NCBI RefSeq assembly: GCF_900112355.1
Contig: NZ_FOLM01000008.1
Location: 231,048 to 295,047 of the forward strand
Source: Streptomyces aidingensis
GTDB lineage: Bacteria; Actinomycetota; Actinomycetes; Streptomycetales; Streptomycetaceae
Length of the DNA: 64,000 bases
Reading direction: 5' to 3'
This document shows, in pieces, positions 55,715 to 64,000 of this stretch; position 1 is the first letter of the stretch; each line of letters begins with the position of its first letter. Both the position numbers and the translations under genes were made by a program. The notes below the pieces were generated by a model, which made no database searches, was not told the origin of the DNA, and saw only the letters and a program-made list of their open reading frames with translations.

Positions 55715-55978
55715 CTACTCCACCTCGATGTCGAACTCGCCGTCCCGGGCCCCGAGTACGAACGCCTCCCACTCGGCGGCGGTGAAGCGGAGGATGGTGT
55801 CCGGGTCGGCGGAGTTGCGCATGCAGACGGCGCCGTCCTCGAAGTAGGCGATTTCCACCTTCTCGTCCTGCGGGCCGTCAGGCGCGCTGAGCCACTCCAG
55901 ACCGGTGATGTCCCTGCCGTACAGTTCGTCCTTCTCCCGCTCCTTGCGAGCGGCGATCTCCGCCTGCGTCTCGGCCAT
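55715..55978 (-). CDS. DUF397 domain protein
   Basis: An 87-residue protein. I start it at the ATG at 55978, with GGAAGGGA about 11 bases upstream. The C-terminal half has the DUF397 pattern VCMRNSADPDTILRFTAAEWEAFVLGARDGEFD. The N-terminal half is charged. DUF397 proteins usually lie beside an XRE-type helix-turn-helix gene and often an ATP-binding kinase. None is found nearby, so this copy is solitary. It is convergent with the DinB gene, 8 bp apart. Confidence 0.82.
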   Translation of the reverse strand: MAETQAEIAARKEREKDELYGRDITGLEWLSAPDGPQDEKVEIAYFEDGAVCMRNSADPDTILRFTAAEWEAFVLGARDGEFDIEVE

Positions 55979-56255
55979 CAGCGGATCGTCCCTTCCTTCA
56001 TGGCGGTGATGAACGCCGCCCAAGCGGCGGCCGAAGCGGCACCATACGGCATGCCGCGCCACGACATGCCGCGCCGCTTCGGGCCTTGGCCGGCGGCCCC
56101 CGGCCCGTGCCGGGCGCCGCTTCCTCAACGCACTCTCCGCCGTGACCTGCCCCGGCGGACCTGGGCGCAATCGCCCCCGGTATCACCGCTGCCGGGCGAA
56201 CTCCGCCGGGGCCGTACCGTGGTCGTGGAGGGCAGGGCCGGCCGGCCCGGGCTGT

Positions 56256-56651
56256 TCACAGCGTGCTGCGCAGCCACCAGTCGGTGCCGAGGATCAGTAC
56301 GAAGCCGGCGACGAGCACGGCCGTGCCCAGCCGGGTGCGGCCCCGGCGGCTCATCTCGATGACCGCGCCGCTCAGCACGAAGGCAACGCCGTACAGGCCC
56401 ACCGACAGCAGGGACGAGCCGTCGCCGAGGCGGATCACCAGCACCACCGCCATGGCGGCCATGGCCACGGCGGCGATGGCCATGCGCAGCCGCCGGGCCT
56501 GCTTCGGGGTGAGCCGTCCCTTGCGGGCGGCGGCGCTCACCGCCTCGTCGTCCTGCCCGCCGTTCTGCTCGTCCGACCCGTCCGCCGGCCGCTGGTCCAG
56601 CTCCTCGTCGCTGCCGGGGTCCGCGTCCTGCTCCGTGCCTGTGGAAGTCAC
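56256..56651 (-). CDS. Small membrane protein of unknown function
   Basis: A 131-residue protein starting at GTG (56651). The first 40 residues are acidic and Gln/Gly-rich. Then come three predicted membrane segments (MAIAAVAMAAMAVVLVIRLG, SVGLYGVAFVLSGAVIEM, LGTAVLVAGFVLILGTDWW). I do not recognise the family. No ribosome site precedes it, but TATGCT lies only 6 bases before the GTG (56658-56663 on the minus strand), which suggests a leaderless transcript. Confidence 0.7.
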   Translation of the reverse strand: MTSTGTEQDADPGSDEELDQRPADGSDEQNGGQDDEAVSAAARKGRLTPKQARRLRMAIAAVAMAAMAVVLVIRLGDGSSLLSVGLYGVAFVLSGAVIEMSRRGRTRLGTAVLVAGFVLILGTDWWLRSTL

Positions 56652-56791
56652 GCGGAAAGCATAGAGGTTTACCTTTTTGAGGGAAGCTCCGACAGTATTT
56701 CCGTGTGACTGCCACCCGGGCCTGTGGACGACCGTGCGCAGTCACTCCCTGACGGCTGCTAGGCTTGACCACGCCTGATGAGTTGCTCAAG

Positions 56792-56847
56792 CGGAGTCCC
56801 CTGTGACGAAGACCAGGGGACCGACTCCGGGCCCAATCACAAGGAGT
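56792..56847 (+). promoter_or_regulatory. rpsO leader with competing pairings that can mask the ribosome site
   Basis: CGGAGTCCCCTG (56792-56803) can fold with CAGGGG (56814-56819) and ACTCCG (56824-56829). The same ACTCC (56824-56828) can instead pair with GGAGT of the Shine-Dalgarno sequence (56843-56847). Two exclusive structures upstream of rpsO fit the known theme of S15 repressing its own translation. S15 binding is inferred. Confidence 0.55.
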
Positions 56848-56851
56848 AAGC

Positions 56852-57145
56852 GTGTCGTCTCTTGATGCTGCCACCAAGCAGAAGATCATGACCGAGTTCG
56901 CCACCAAGGAAGGCGACACGGGCTCTCCCGAGGTCCAGGTCGCTCTGCTCAGCCGTCGGATCAGCGATCTGACCGAGCACCTCAAGACGCACAAGCACGA
57001 CCACCACTCCCGTCGTGGCCTGCTGCTGCTGGTCGGCCGCCGTCGCCGCCTGCTGCAGTACCTGGCCAAGAAGGACATCACCCGGTTCCGTACGCTGGTG
57101 GACCGGCTCGGTATCCGCCGCGGTGCCGCGGGTGGCGCCCGCTGA
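56852..57145 (+). CDS. rpsO: 30S ribosomal protein S15
   Basis: A 97-residue ribosomal protein starting at GTG (56852) behind AAGGAGTAAGC. The sequence is nearly invariant in actinobacteria: TKEGDTGSPEVQVALLSRRI, LTEHLKTHKHDHHSRRGLL and the RLGIRR end. It binds the central domain of 16S rRNA early in assembly. It precedes pnp as in most bacteria. The leader has a possible autoregulatory switch, and a hairpin follows the stop codon. Confidence 0.97.
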   Translation: MSSLDAATKQKIMTEFATKEGDTGSPEVQVALLSRRISDLTEHLKTHKHDHHSRRGLLLLVGRRRRLLQYLAKKDITRFRTLVDRLGIRRGAAGGAR

Positions 57146-57159
57146 GGCTGACGTCGTGA

Positions 57160-57192
57160 GGGAGCGGTGACCTGCTGAGAGGTCCCGCTCCC
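57160..57192 (+). terminator. rpsO-pnp hairpin (terminator and probable RNase III site)
   Basis: GGGAGCGG and GACC pair with GGTC and CCGCTCCC, with a single bulged T and an 8-nt loop, 14 bp after the rpsO stop codon. Partial termination and RNase III processing are both likely from the known Streptomyces operon. Confidence 0.8.
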
Positions 57193-57293
57193 TTCGCCGT
57201 ATCCTCGCCCGGGTGTCTCCGACGCCGGGCCGAGGGGCCACACCCTTTGTAGGCTGGTCCCAGCAACAGGTCACGACACCGTACGCGCACCAC

Positions 57294-57327
57294 GAAGACA
57301 ACAGAACAGAAGACAACAGAAGACAAC
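57294..57327 (+). repeat. A-rich GAAGACAAC repeats in the pnp leader
   Basis: GAAGACAAC occurs at 57294, 57309 and 57319. The run is purine/A-rich and should be unstructured as RNA, which is unusual in this GC-rich genome. Confidence 0.7.
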
Positions 57328-57552
57328 GACATACGAGCGAGGCGGGGCGCCTCCACCGTCGCCGGTCCTCGGTAGTGGCCCCCGGGCAGCGGGCAGCAGG
57401 CGGTACGACTGCGCAGTGCGCAGTACACCGCGCAGTGCACGGCACACAGCGCGCACCCAGTCCCGGGAGCTTCGATCGATGACCGGCCCGTGGCGAGACG
57501 CTCCTCCCGTCGGCCCCCACCCCACAGGGGCACAGAAGAGGAGATTTTCCGA

Positions 57553-59789
<2,237 letters not shown>

Positions 59790-59793
<4 letters not shown>

Positions 59794-61181
59794 CACGCAA
59801 GGCCCTGCGGACGGCCCGTCCCGCCCTTCCGGCGGGACGGGCCGTCCCCCGTCCCCGGGGCGCCGCCCCCGGCACCGCCGCCGTCCCGGCCGCCGGGGAG
59901 ATCCGTACCACCGTGCTGCCCGGCGGACTGCGCGTGGTCTCCCAGTCCGTGCCCACCGTCCGCTCGGTCACCTTCGGCATCTGGGCCCGGGTCGGCTCCC
60001 GGGACGAGACCCCGGTACTCAACGGCGCCACCCACTACCTGGAGCACCTCCTCTTCAAGGGCACCCGGCGGCGCAGCGCCCTGGAGATCTCCGCGGCCGT
60101 GGACGCCGTCGGCGGCGAAATGAACGCCTTCACCGCCAAGGAGTTCACCTGCTACTACGCCCGCGTCCTGGACGACGATCTCCCGCTCGCCATCGATGTG
60201 GTCTGCGACATGCTCACCGGCTCGCTCATCCGGGCCGAGGACGTGGACGCCGAGCGCGGCGTGGTGCTGGAGGAGATCGCCATGACCGAGGACGACCCCG
60301 GCGACTGCGTGCACGACCTCTACGCCCGCACCATGCTCGGCGACAGCCCGCTGGGCCGGCCGGTGCTCGGCACCGTGGAGACCGTCACCGCCCTCACCCG
60401 CGACCAGGTGGCCCGCTTCTACCGCCGCCACTACGACCCCGCCCACCTGGTGGTGGCCGCGGCCGGCCGGCTGGACCACGACCGCGTCGTCGAGCTGGTC
60501 CACCGCGCCTTCGCCGAGGCCGGGGCCCTGGACAGCGGCAGCGCGGCCCGGCCGCACGGCCCGCGCACCGGGCGCCGCGCCATCCGCACCGCCGGCAAGG
60601 TGGACGTGGTCCGCCGCCGCACCGAACAGGCCCATGTCGTCCTCGGCACCCCCGGCGTCTCCCGGCACGACGACCGCCGCTGGGCACTGAGCGTGCTCAA
60701 CGCCGCCCTCGGCGGCGGCATGTCCTCCCGCCTCTTCCAGGAGGTCCGGGAGAAGCGCGGGCTGGCCTACTCGGTCTACTCCTTCACCTCCGGCTACGCC
60801 GACTGCGGCCTGTTCGGCATCTACGCGGGCTGCCGGCCCGCGCTCGCCCCGGACGTGCTGAAGATCTGCCGCCAGGAACTGGACCGGATCGCCGGCGAGG
60901 GCCTGCCCGAGGAGGAGCTGCGCCGCGCCGTCGGGCAGCTGTCCGGCTCCACCGTGCTCGGGCTGGAGGACACCGGCTCACTGATGCACCGGCTCGGCAA
61001 GAGCGAGATCTGCTGGGGCGACCAGCTCACCGTGGATGAGATGCTGAACCGCATCGCCGCCGTCACCGTCGACGAGGTCCGCCGGGTCGCCGCCGAGGTG
61101 CTCTCCCACCGCCCCTCGCTGGCCGTCATCGGCCCGCTCAGCGAACGCCAGGCCGCCCGTCTCGACGAAGCCGTCTCCTGA
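59790..61181 (+). CDS. M16 family (pitrilysin-like) zinc metallopeptidase
   Basis: A 463-residue peptidase starting at the GTG that overlaps the pnp stop. The inverted zinc motif is H82-Y-L-E85-H86 (HYLEHLLFKGT), with the downstream Glu in the ERGVVLEEI segment. The second M16 domain has GGGMSSRLFQEVREKRGLAYSV. Such single-chain half-size peptidases act as dimers on peptides or unfolded proteins. The pnp-M16-dapB order is conserved in actinobacteria. Confidence 0.93.
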
Positions 61182-61201
61182 AAGAAGGGGTCACCGCACA
61201 C

Positions 61202-61960
61202 ATGAGCAGCAAGCCGCGCGTCGCCGTGCTCGGCGCCCGGGGCCGGATGGGCTCCGAGGCCGTCAAGGCGGTCACCGCCGCCGAGGACATGGAACTGGTC
61301 GCCGCCCTGGACCGCGACGAGAAACGGGAGACGCTCACCGAGGCCGGGGCCGAGGTGGCGGTGGACCTCACCCATCCCGACGCGGTCATGGGCAATCTGG
61401 AGTTCTGCGTCCGCAACGGCATCCACGCCGTGGTCGGCACCACCGGCTGGACGGACGAGCGGCTGGCGACGGTCCGCGGCTGGCTGGCCGGCTCGCCCGC
61501 CACCGGCGTGCTCATCGCCCCCAACTTCGGCATCGGCGCCGTGCTCACCATGCACTTCGCCCGCCAGGCGGCGCGCTTCTTCGAATCCGTCGAAATCGTC
61601 GAACTGCACCATCCGGGCAAGGCGGACGCGCCCAGCGGCACCGCCGTCCGCACCGCCCGGATCATCGCCGAGGCCCGCCGCGCCGCCGGCTGCCCGCCCG
61701 CCCCGGACGCCACCACCACCGCCCTGGACGGCGCCCGCGGCGCCGAGGTGGACGGCGTTCCGGTGCACGCCGTCCGGCTGCGCGGGCTGGTGGCCCACCA
61801 GGAGGTGCTGTTCGGCGACGAGGGGGAGATCTTCACCCTGCGCCACGACTCCATGAACCGCGGCTCCTTCATGCCCGGCGTGCTGCTCGGCATCCGCCGC
61901 ATCGGGCAGACCCCGGGCCTGACCGTGGGCCTGGAGCACTTCATGGATCTGGGCTCCTGA
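61202..61960 (+). CDS. dapB: 4-hydroxy-tetrahydrodipicolinate reductase
   Basis: A 252-residue enzyme of the diaminopimelate/lysine pathway that reduces HTPA to tetrahydrodipicolinate with NAD(P)H. The N-terminal Rossmann loop VLGARGRMGSEAV, GTTGWT and the signature ELHHPGKADAPSGTA are present. The ATG at 61202 lies 20 bp after the M16 gene, so the genes are likely co-transcribed. The product feeds peptidoglycan synthesis. Confidence 0.96.
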   Translation: MSSKPRVAVLGARGRMGSEAVKAVTAAEDMELVAALDRDEKRETLTEAGAEVAVDLTHPDAVMGNLEFCVRNGIHAVVGTTGWTDERLATVRGWLAGSPATGVLIAPNFGIGAVLTMHFARQAARFFESVEIVELHHPGKADAPSGTAVRTARIIAEARRAAGCPPAPDATTTALDGARGAEVDGVPVHAVRLRGLVAHQEVLFGDEGEIFTLRHDSMNRGSFMPGVLLGIRRIGQTPGLTVGLEHFMDLGS

Positions 61961-61964
61961 CGCC

Positions 61965-62435
61965 ATGCGCGGCAAACTGCTCTACGCCCTGCTCGCGGTG
62001 GTCCTGACCGGCTATTTCGTGATGGTGGGCCACCGCGGCGTGCTGCTGGTCCGCGAGGCCGAGCCGGTTTCGGTCGCCCTGGGCCTCGCCGTGCTCGTGC
62101 TGCCGCTGCTCGGCGCCTGGTTCCTCTGGCATTCCACCCGCTTCGCCCTGCGGGCGGAGAAGCTGGTGCGGGCGCTGGACGCCGAGGGCGGTCTGCCCGT
62201 CGACGATCTGCCCCGCACCCCGGCGGGCCGCATCGACCAGCAGGCCGCCGACGAGGCCTTCGCCCGCTACCGGGCCGAGACCGAGGCCAGCCCCGGGGAC
62301 TGGCGCTGCTGGGCCCGCCTCGCCATCGCCTACCACGACGCCCGCGACACACCGCGCGCCCGCAAGGCGATGCAGCACGCCATCACCCTGCGCGGCCGCG
62401 GCAGCCGCAGCGGTCGGGTCGCCGCCCAGGGATAG
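61965..62435 (+). CDS. Small membrane protein with a cytoplasmic helical tail
   Basis: A 156-residue protein, only 4 bp after dapB. Two membrane segments (LLYALLAVVLTGYFVMVGH and VALGLAVLVLPLLGAWFLW) are followed by a soluble part with TPR-like helices (WRCWARLAIAYHDARDTPRARKAMQHAI). This gene commonly follows dapB in Streptomyces, as far as I remember, but has no known role. The end is Arg/Ser/Gly-rich. Confidence 0.8.
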   Translation: MRGKLLYALLAVVLTGYFVMVGHRGVLLVREAEPVSVALGLAVLVLPLLGAWFLWHSTRFALRAEKLVRALDAEGGLPVDDLPRTPAGRIDQQAADEAFARYRAETEASPGDWRCWARLAIAYHDARDTPRARKAMQHAITLRGRGSRSGRVAAQG

Positions 62436-62542
62436 ACGACGTCCAGCACCTGACCGTCCGCAGCTGCCGTGCCGTGCGCCGTTGGCTCGCCGGCACCGCC
62501 GGACGCCCCGCGTCCCGCCGACGCGGCTCCGCCGATCCCTCC

Positions 62543-62563
62543 GACGCCGATCCTTCCGGCGTC
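62543..62563. terminator. Short hairpin between convergent genes
   Basis: GACGCCG (62543-62549) pairs with CGGCGTC (62557-62563) across 7 nt, in the gap between the dapB-linked membrane gene and the PH-domain gene. It overlaps neither coding region and could end both transcripts. Confidence 0.5.
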
Positions 62564-62567
62564 GCCG

Positions 62568-63113
62568 TCAGCGGTGCTCCGCCGCCCAGGCCTCGATCAC
62601 ATCCGCCGCCCGGTCGAACGCCTCGTAGCGGCCCAGGAAGTCCGCGCTGTGCGTGGTCAGCAGTGTGCGCAGCGGCTCGCCGCGCCGCCGCTCGATCTCC
62701 AGCGCCTCGCCCTGCACGGTGCGGGGCATGCTGAGCCAGCGCACCGGCTGCTGCGCGGTGCGCACCCGGGTGACGTCCCGCCACTTCAGCGTCCGCGTCA
62801 TCAGCAGATTGACCTGGCGCAGCCCGCGCGGGCTGACCCAGATCCCGACCCTGAGCAGCCGCAGGGCGAAGGCGATGGCCAGTACCGCCAGGATCAGCGT
62901 GGCCAGCCCGCCCTCGCGCTGCCCGGCCAGCGCGATGATCATGGCCGACATCAGGATGAAGCTGGCGAGCAGCAGCGTCACCGCCGAGATCCCGACCCGC
63001 CAGGGCCCGATCCGGTAGGGACGGCGCCAGTGGTCCTGCGGAGCGTGGGGAAGCGGCATGTCCCGCCGGGACGGATCCCTGGTGCGGTCGGCCGCCATGA
63101 AGGAGAGAGTCAT
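62568..63113 (-). CDS. Membrane protein with bacterial PH-like domain
   Basis: A 181-residue protein. The ATG at 63113 has CGAGG seven bases upstream. Two membrane helices (about residues 43-65 and 68-90) are followed by a PH-like beta domain (VGIWVSPRGLRQVNLLMTRT, LKWRDVTRVRTAQ) and a C-terminal helix (YEAFDRAADVIEAWAAEHR). Function unknown. It is divergent from thyX, 151 bp away. Confidence 0.8.
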   Translation of the reverse strand: MTLSFMAADRTRDPSRRDMPLPHAPQDHWRRPYRIGPWRVGISAVTLLLASFILMSAMIIALAGQREGGLATLILAVLAIAFALRLLRVGIWVSPRGLRQVNLLMTRTLKWRDVTRVRTAQQPVRWLSMPRTVQGEALEIERRRGEPLRTLLTTHSADFLGRYEAFDRAADVIEAWAAEHR

Positions 63114-63264
63114 GGTCGAACCTCGATCCTGTGGGGGGTCCGCATACGCCTGAAGCGCCTGCTGCCCGCTGAGGCTACCGTGCCCGCCGGCCGGAACGCC
63201 GCGCGGCGGTGTCGGTACCGCAGACTACGCTGGGGCGCCGACGACCCGCCCGGAAGGACCATTG

Positions 63265-63984
63265 GTGAGCGATATCCGGTTTCGCAGTGATGTGACCGTC
63301 GAGCTGGTGAAGCACAGCGCCTCCGACACGGATGTGCTGTGGGCCGCCAGGGTGTCCACCCGGGGGGAGCAGTCCCTGGACGAGACGAGGAAGGACCCCG
63401 AGCGCTCCACCGGGCTGATCAACTTCCTCATGCGGGACCGGCACGGCACCCCCTTCGAGCACAATTCCATGACCTTCCTGGTCAGCGCCCCTCTCTTTGT
63501 CTTCCGTGAGTTCCACCGCCACCGGGTCGGATGGTCGTACAACGAGGAGAGCGGCAGGTACCGCGAGCTGGCGCCCGTCTTCTACCTGCCCGCCGAGGAT
63601 CGCAGGCTGGTGCAGCGCGGCCGTCCGGGGAAGTACGAGTTCGTGTCCGGCAGCCCCGAGCAGCACAAGATCGTCACCGAGGCGCTCCAGGAGTCCTACC
63701 GGCGCTCCTACCATGCCTACCAGGAGATGCTGCGGGCCGGTGTCGCCCGGGAGGTGGCGCGCGCGGCGCTGCCGGTCGGGCTGTTCTCCTCGATGTACGC
63801 CACCTGCAACGCCCGCTCGCTGATGCACTTCCTCAGCCTGCGCACCCAGCATGAGGACGCCACCGTGCCCTCTTTCCCGCAGCGGGAGATCGAGATGGTG
63901 GCCGAGCAGATGGAGCGGCAATGGGCGGAGCTGATGCCGCTCACCCACGCCGCCTTCGCCAAGCACGGCCGCGTCGCCCCCTGA
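63265..63984 (+). CDS. thyX: Flavin-dependent thymidylate synthase
   Basis: A 239-residue enzyme that methylates dUMP to dTMP using methylenetetrahydrofolate, FAD and NADPH. I choose the GTG at 63265, six bases after GGAAGG; the TTG one codon earlier is less likely. The ThyX motif HRHRVGWSYNEESGRY is intact, with FREFHRHR for FAD and dUMP binding and LMHFLSLRTQHEDA near the C-terminus. Streptomyces often use ThyX as their main thymidylate synthase. Confidence 0.95.
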   Translation: MSDIRFRSDVTVELVKHSASDTDVLWAARVSTRGEQSLDETRKDPERSTGLINFLMRDRHGTPFEHNSMTFLVSAPLFVFREFHRHRVGWSYNEESGRYRELAPVFYLPAEDRRLVQRGRPGKYEFVSGSPEQHKIVTEALQESYRRSYHAYQEMLRAGVAREVARAALPVGLFSSMYATCNARSLMHFLSLRTQHEDATVPSFPQREIEMVAEQMERQWAELMPLTHAAFAKHGRVAP

Positions 63985-64000
63985 GGTGTCTCCGGTGGGC

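Larger units (their letters stand above)
57146..57552. promoter_or_regulatory. 407-bp rpsO-pnp intergenic region
   Basis: It contains a hairpin (57160-57192), an A-rich stretch with GAAGACAAC repeats (57294-57327) and a GCGCAGT-repeat stretch (about 57410-57450). In Streptomyces this gap is known to carry an RNase III-processed hairpin and a pnp promoter, and the layout here fits. No gene is visible. Confidence 0.7.

Noticed and set aside
55998..56186. Second DUF397-like fragment (GGECVEEA) on the minus strand
   Set aside because: Only a short chance resemblance. The rest of the frame has no DUF397 pattern and the region contains short direct repeats.
63141..63165. A fifth LacI operator (GAAGCGCCTG)
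   Set aside because: The palindrome is broken in the second half and lies far from the sugar locus.

Overview
The window is very GC-rich DNA (clearly above 70% G+C by eye). It has GTG and occasional TTG starts, strong third-position GC bias and long antisense open frames. Its housekeeping gene order (dxr-rseP-ispG ... rimP-nusA-ylxR-infB-DUF503-rbfA-truB ... ribF ... rpsO-pnp-M16 protease-dapB ... thyX) is the one I know from Streptomyces and close relatives, so this is most likely a Streptomyces-type actinobacterial chromosome. I see no tRNA, rRNA, CRISPR array or insertion sequence.

Left part (1-28.6 kb, accessory). After a truncated aldehyde dehydrogenase and a secreted serine hydrolase comes a glycan-use locus (2.5-16.7 kb): a GH3 glucosidase, a sugar ABC importer without its own ATPase, a GH42 galactosidase, a secreted GH12-CBM2 endoglucanase, a GH31 alpha-xylosidase and a LacI repressor. 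Four copies of the same palindromic LacI operator tie it together. The enzyme set fits xyloglucan: GH12 cuts the backbone outside, the importer takes up oligosaccharides, and GH31, GH42 and GH3 dismantle them inside. A 10-bp phased tandem repeat lies beside the GH3 operator. Next are an acyl-CoA dehydrogenase, a membrane caspase-like protein with an EACC1-like partner (a probable conflict or cell-death module), a Gmad2-LysM protein, a copper-radical oxidase next to a DyP peroxidase-lectin fusion, gnd, and a secreted PLAT-domain protein.

Middle part (28.9-37 kb). The MEP isoprenoid genes dxr and ispG flank a site-2 protease. They are followed by two GNAT acetyltransferases and a minus-strand group: a lipoprotein, a DUF4439 ferritin-like protein and a degenerate aminoglycoside-phosphotransferase fold protein.

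Right part (37-64 kb). The translation/RNA cluster rimP-nusA-ylxR-infB-DUF503-rbfA-truB runs on the plus strand and is interrupted before ribF by a 1,208-residue trypsin-STAND NTPase-repeat protein. Between ribF and rpsO lie a GAF/PAS-SpoIIE phosphatase, a proline-rich MinD/ParA-like ATPase resembling EspI of type VII secretion loci, and small DinB, DUF397 and membrane proteins. The rpsO leader has mutually exclusive pairings that could mask its Shine-Dalgarno sequence, and a hairpin separates rpsO from pnp. The window closes with an M16 protease, dapB, two small membrane proteins and thyX.
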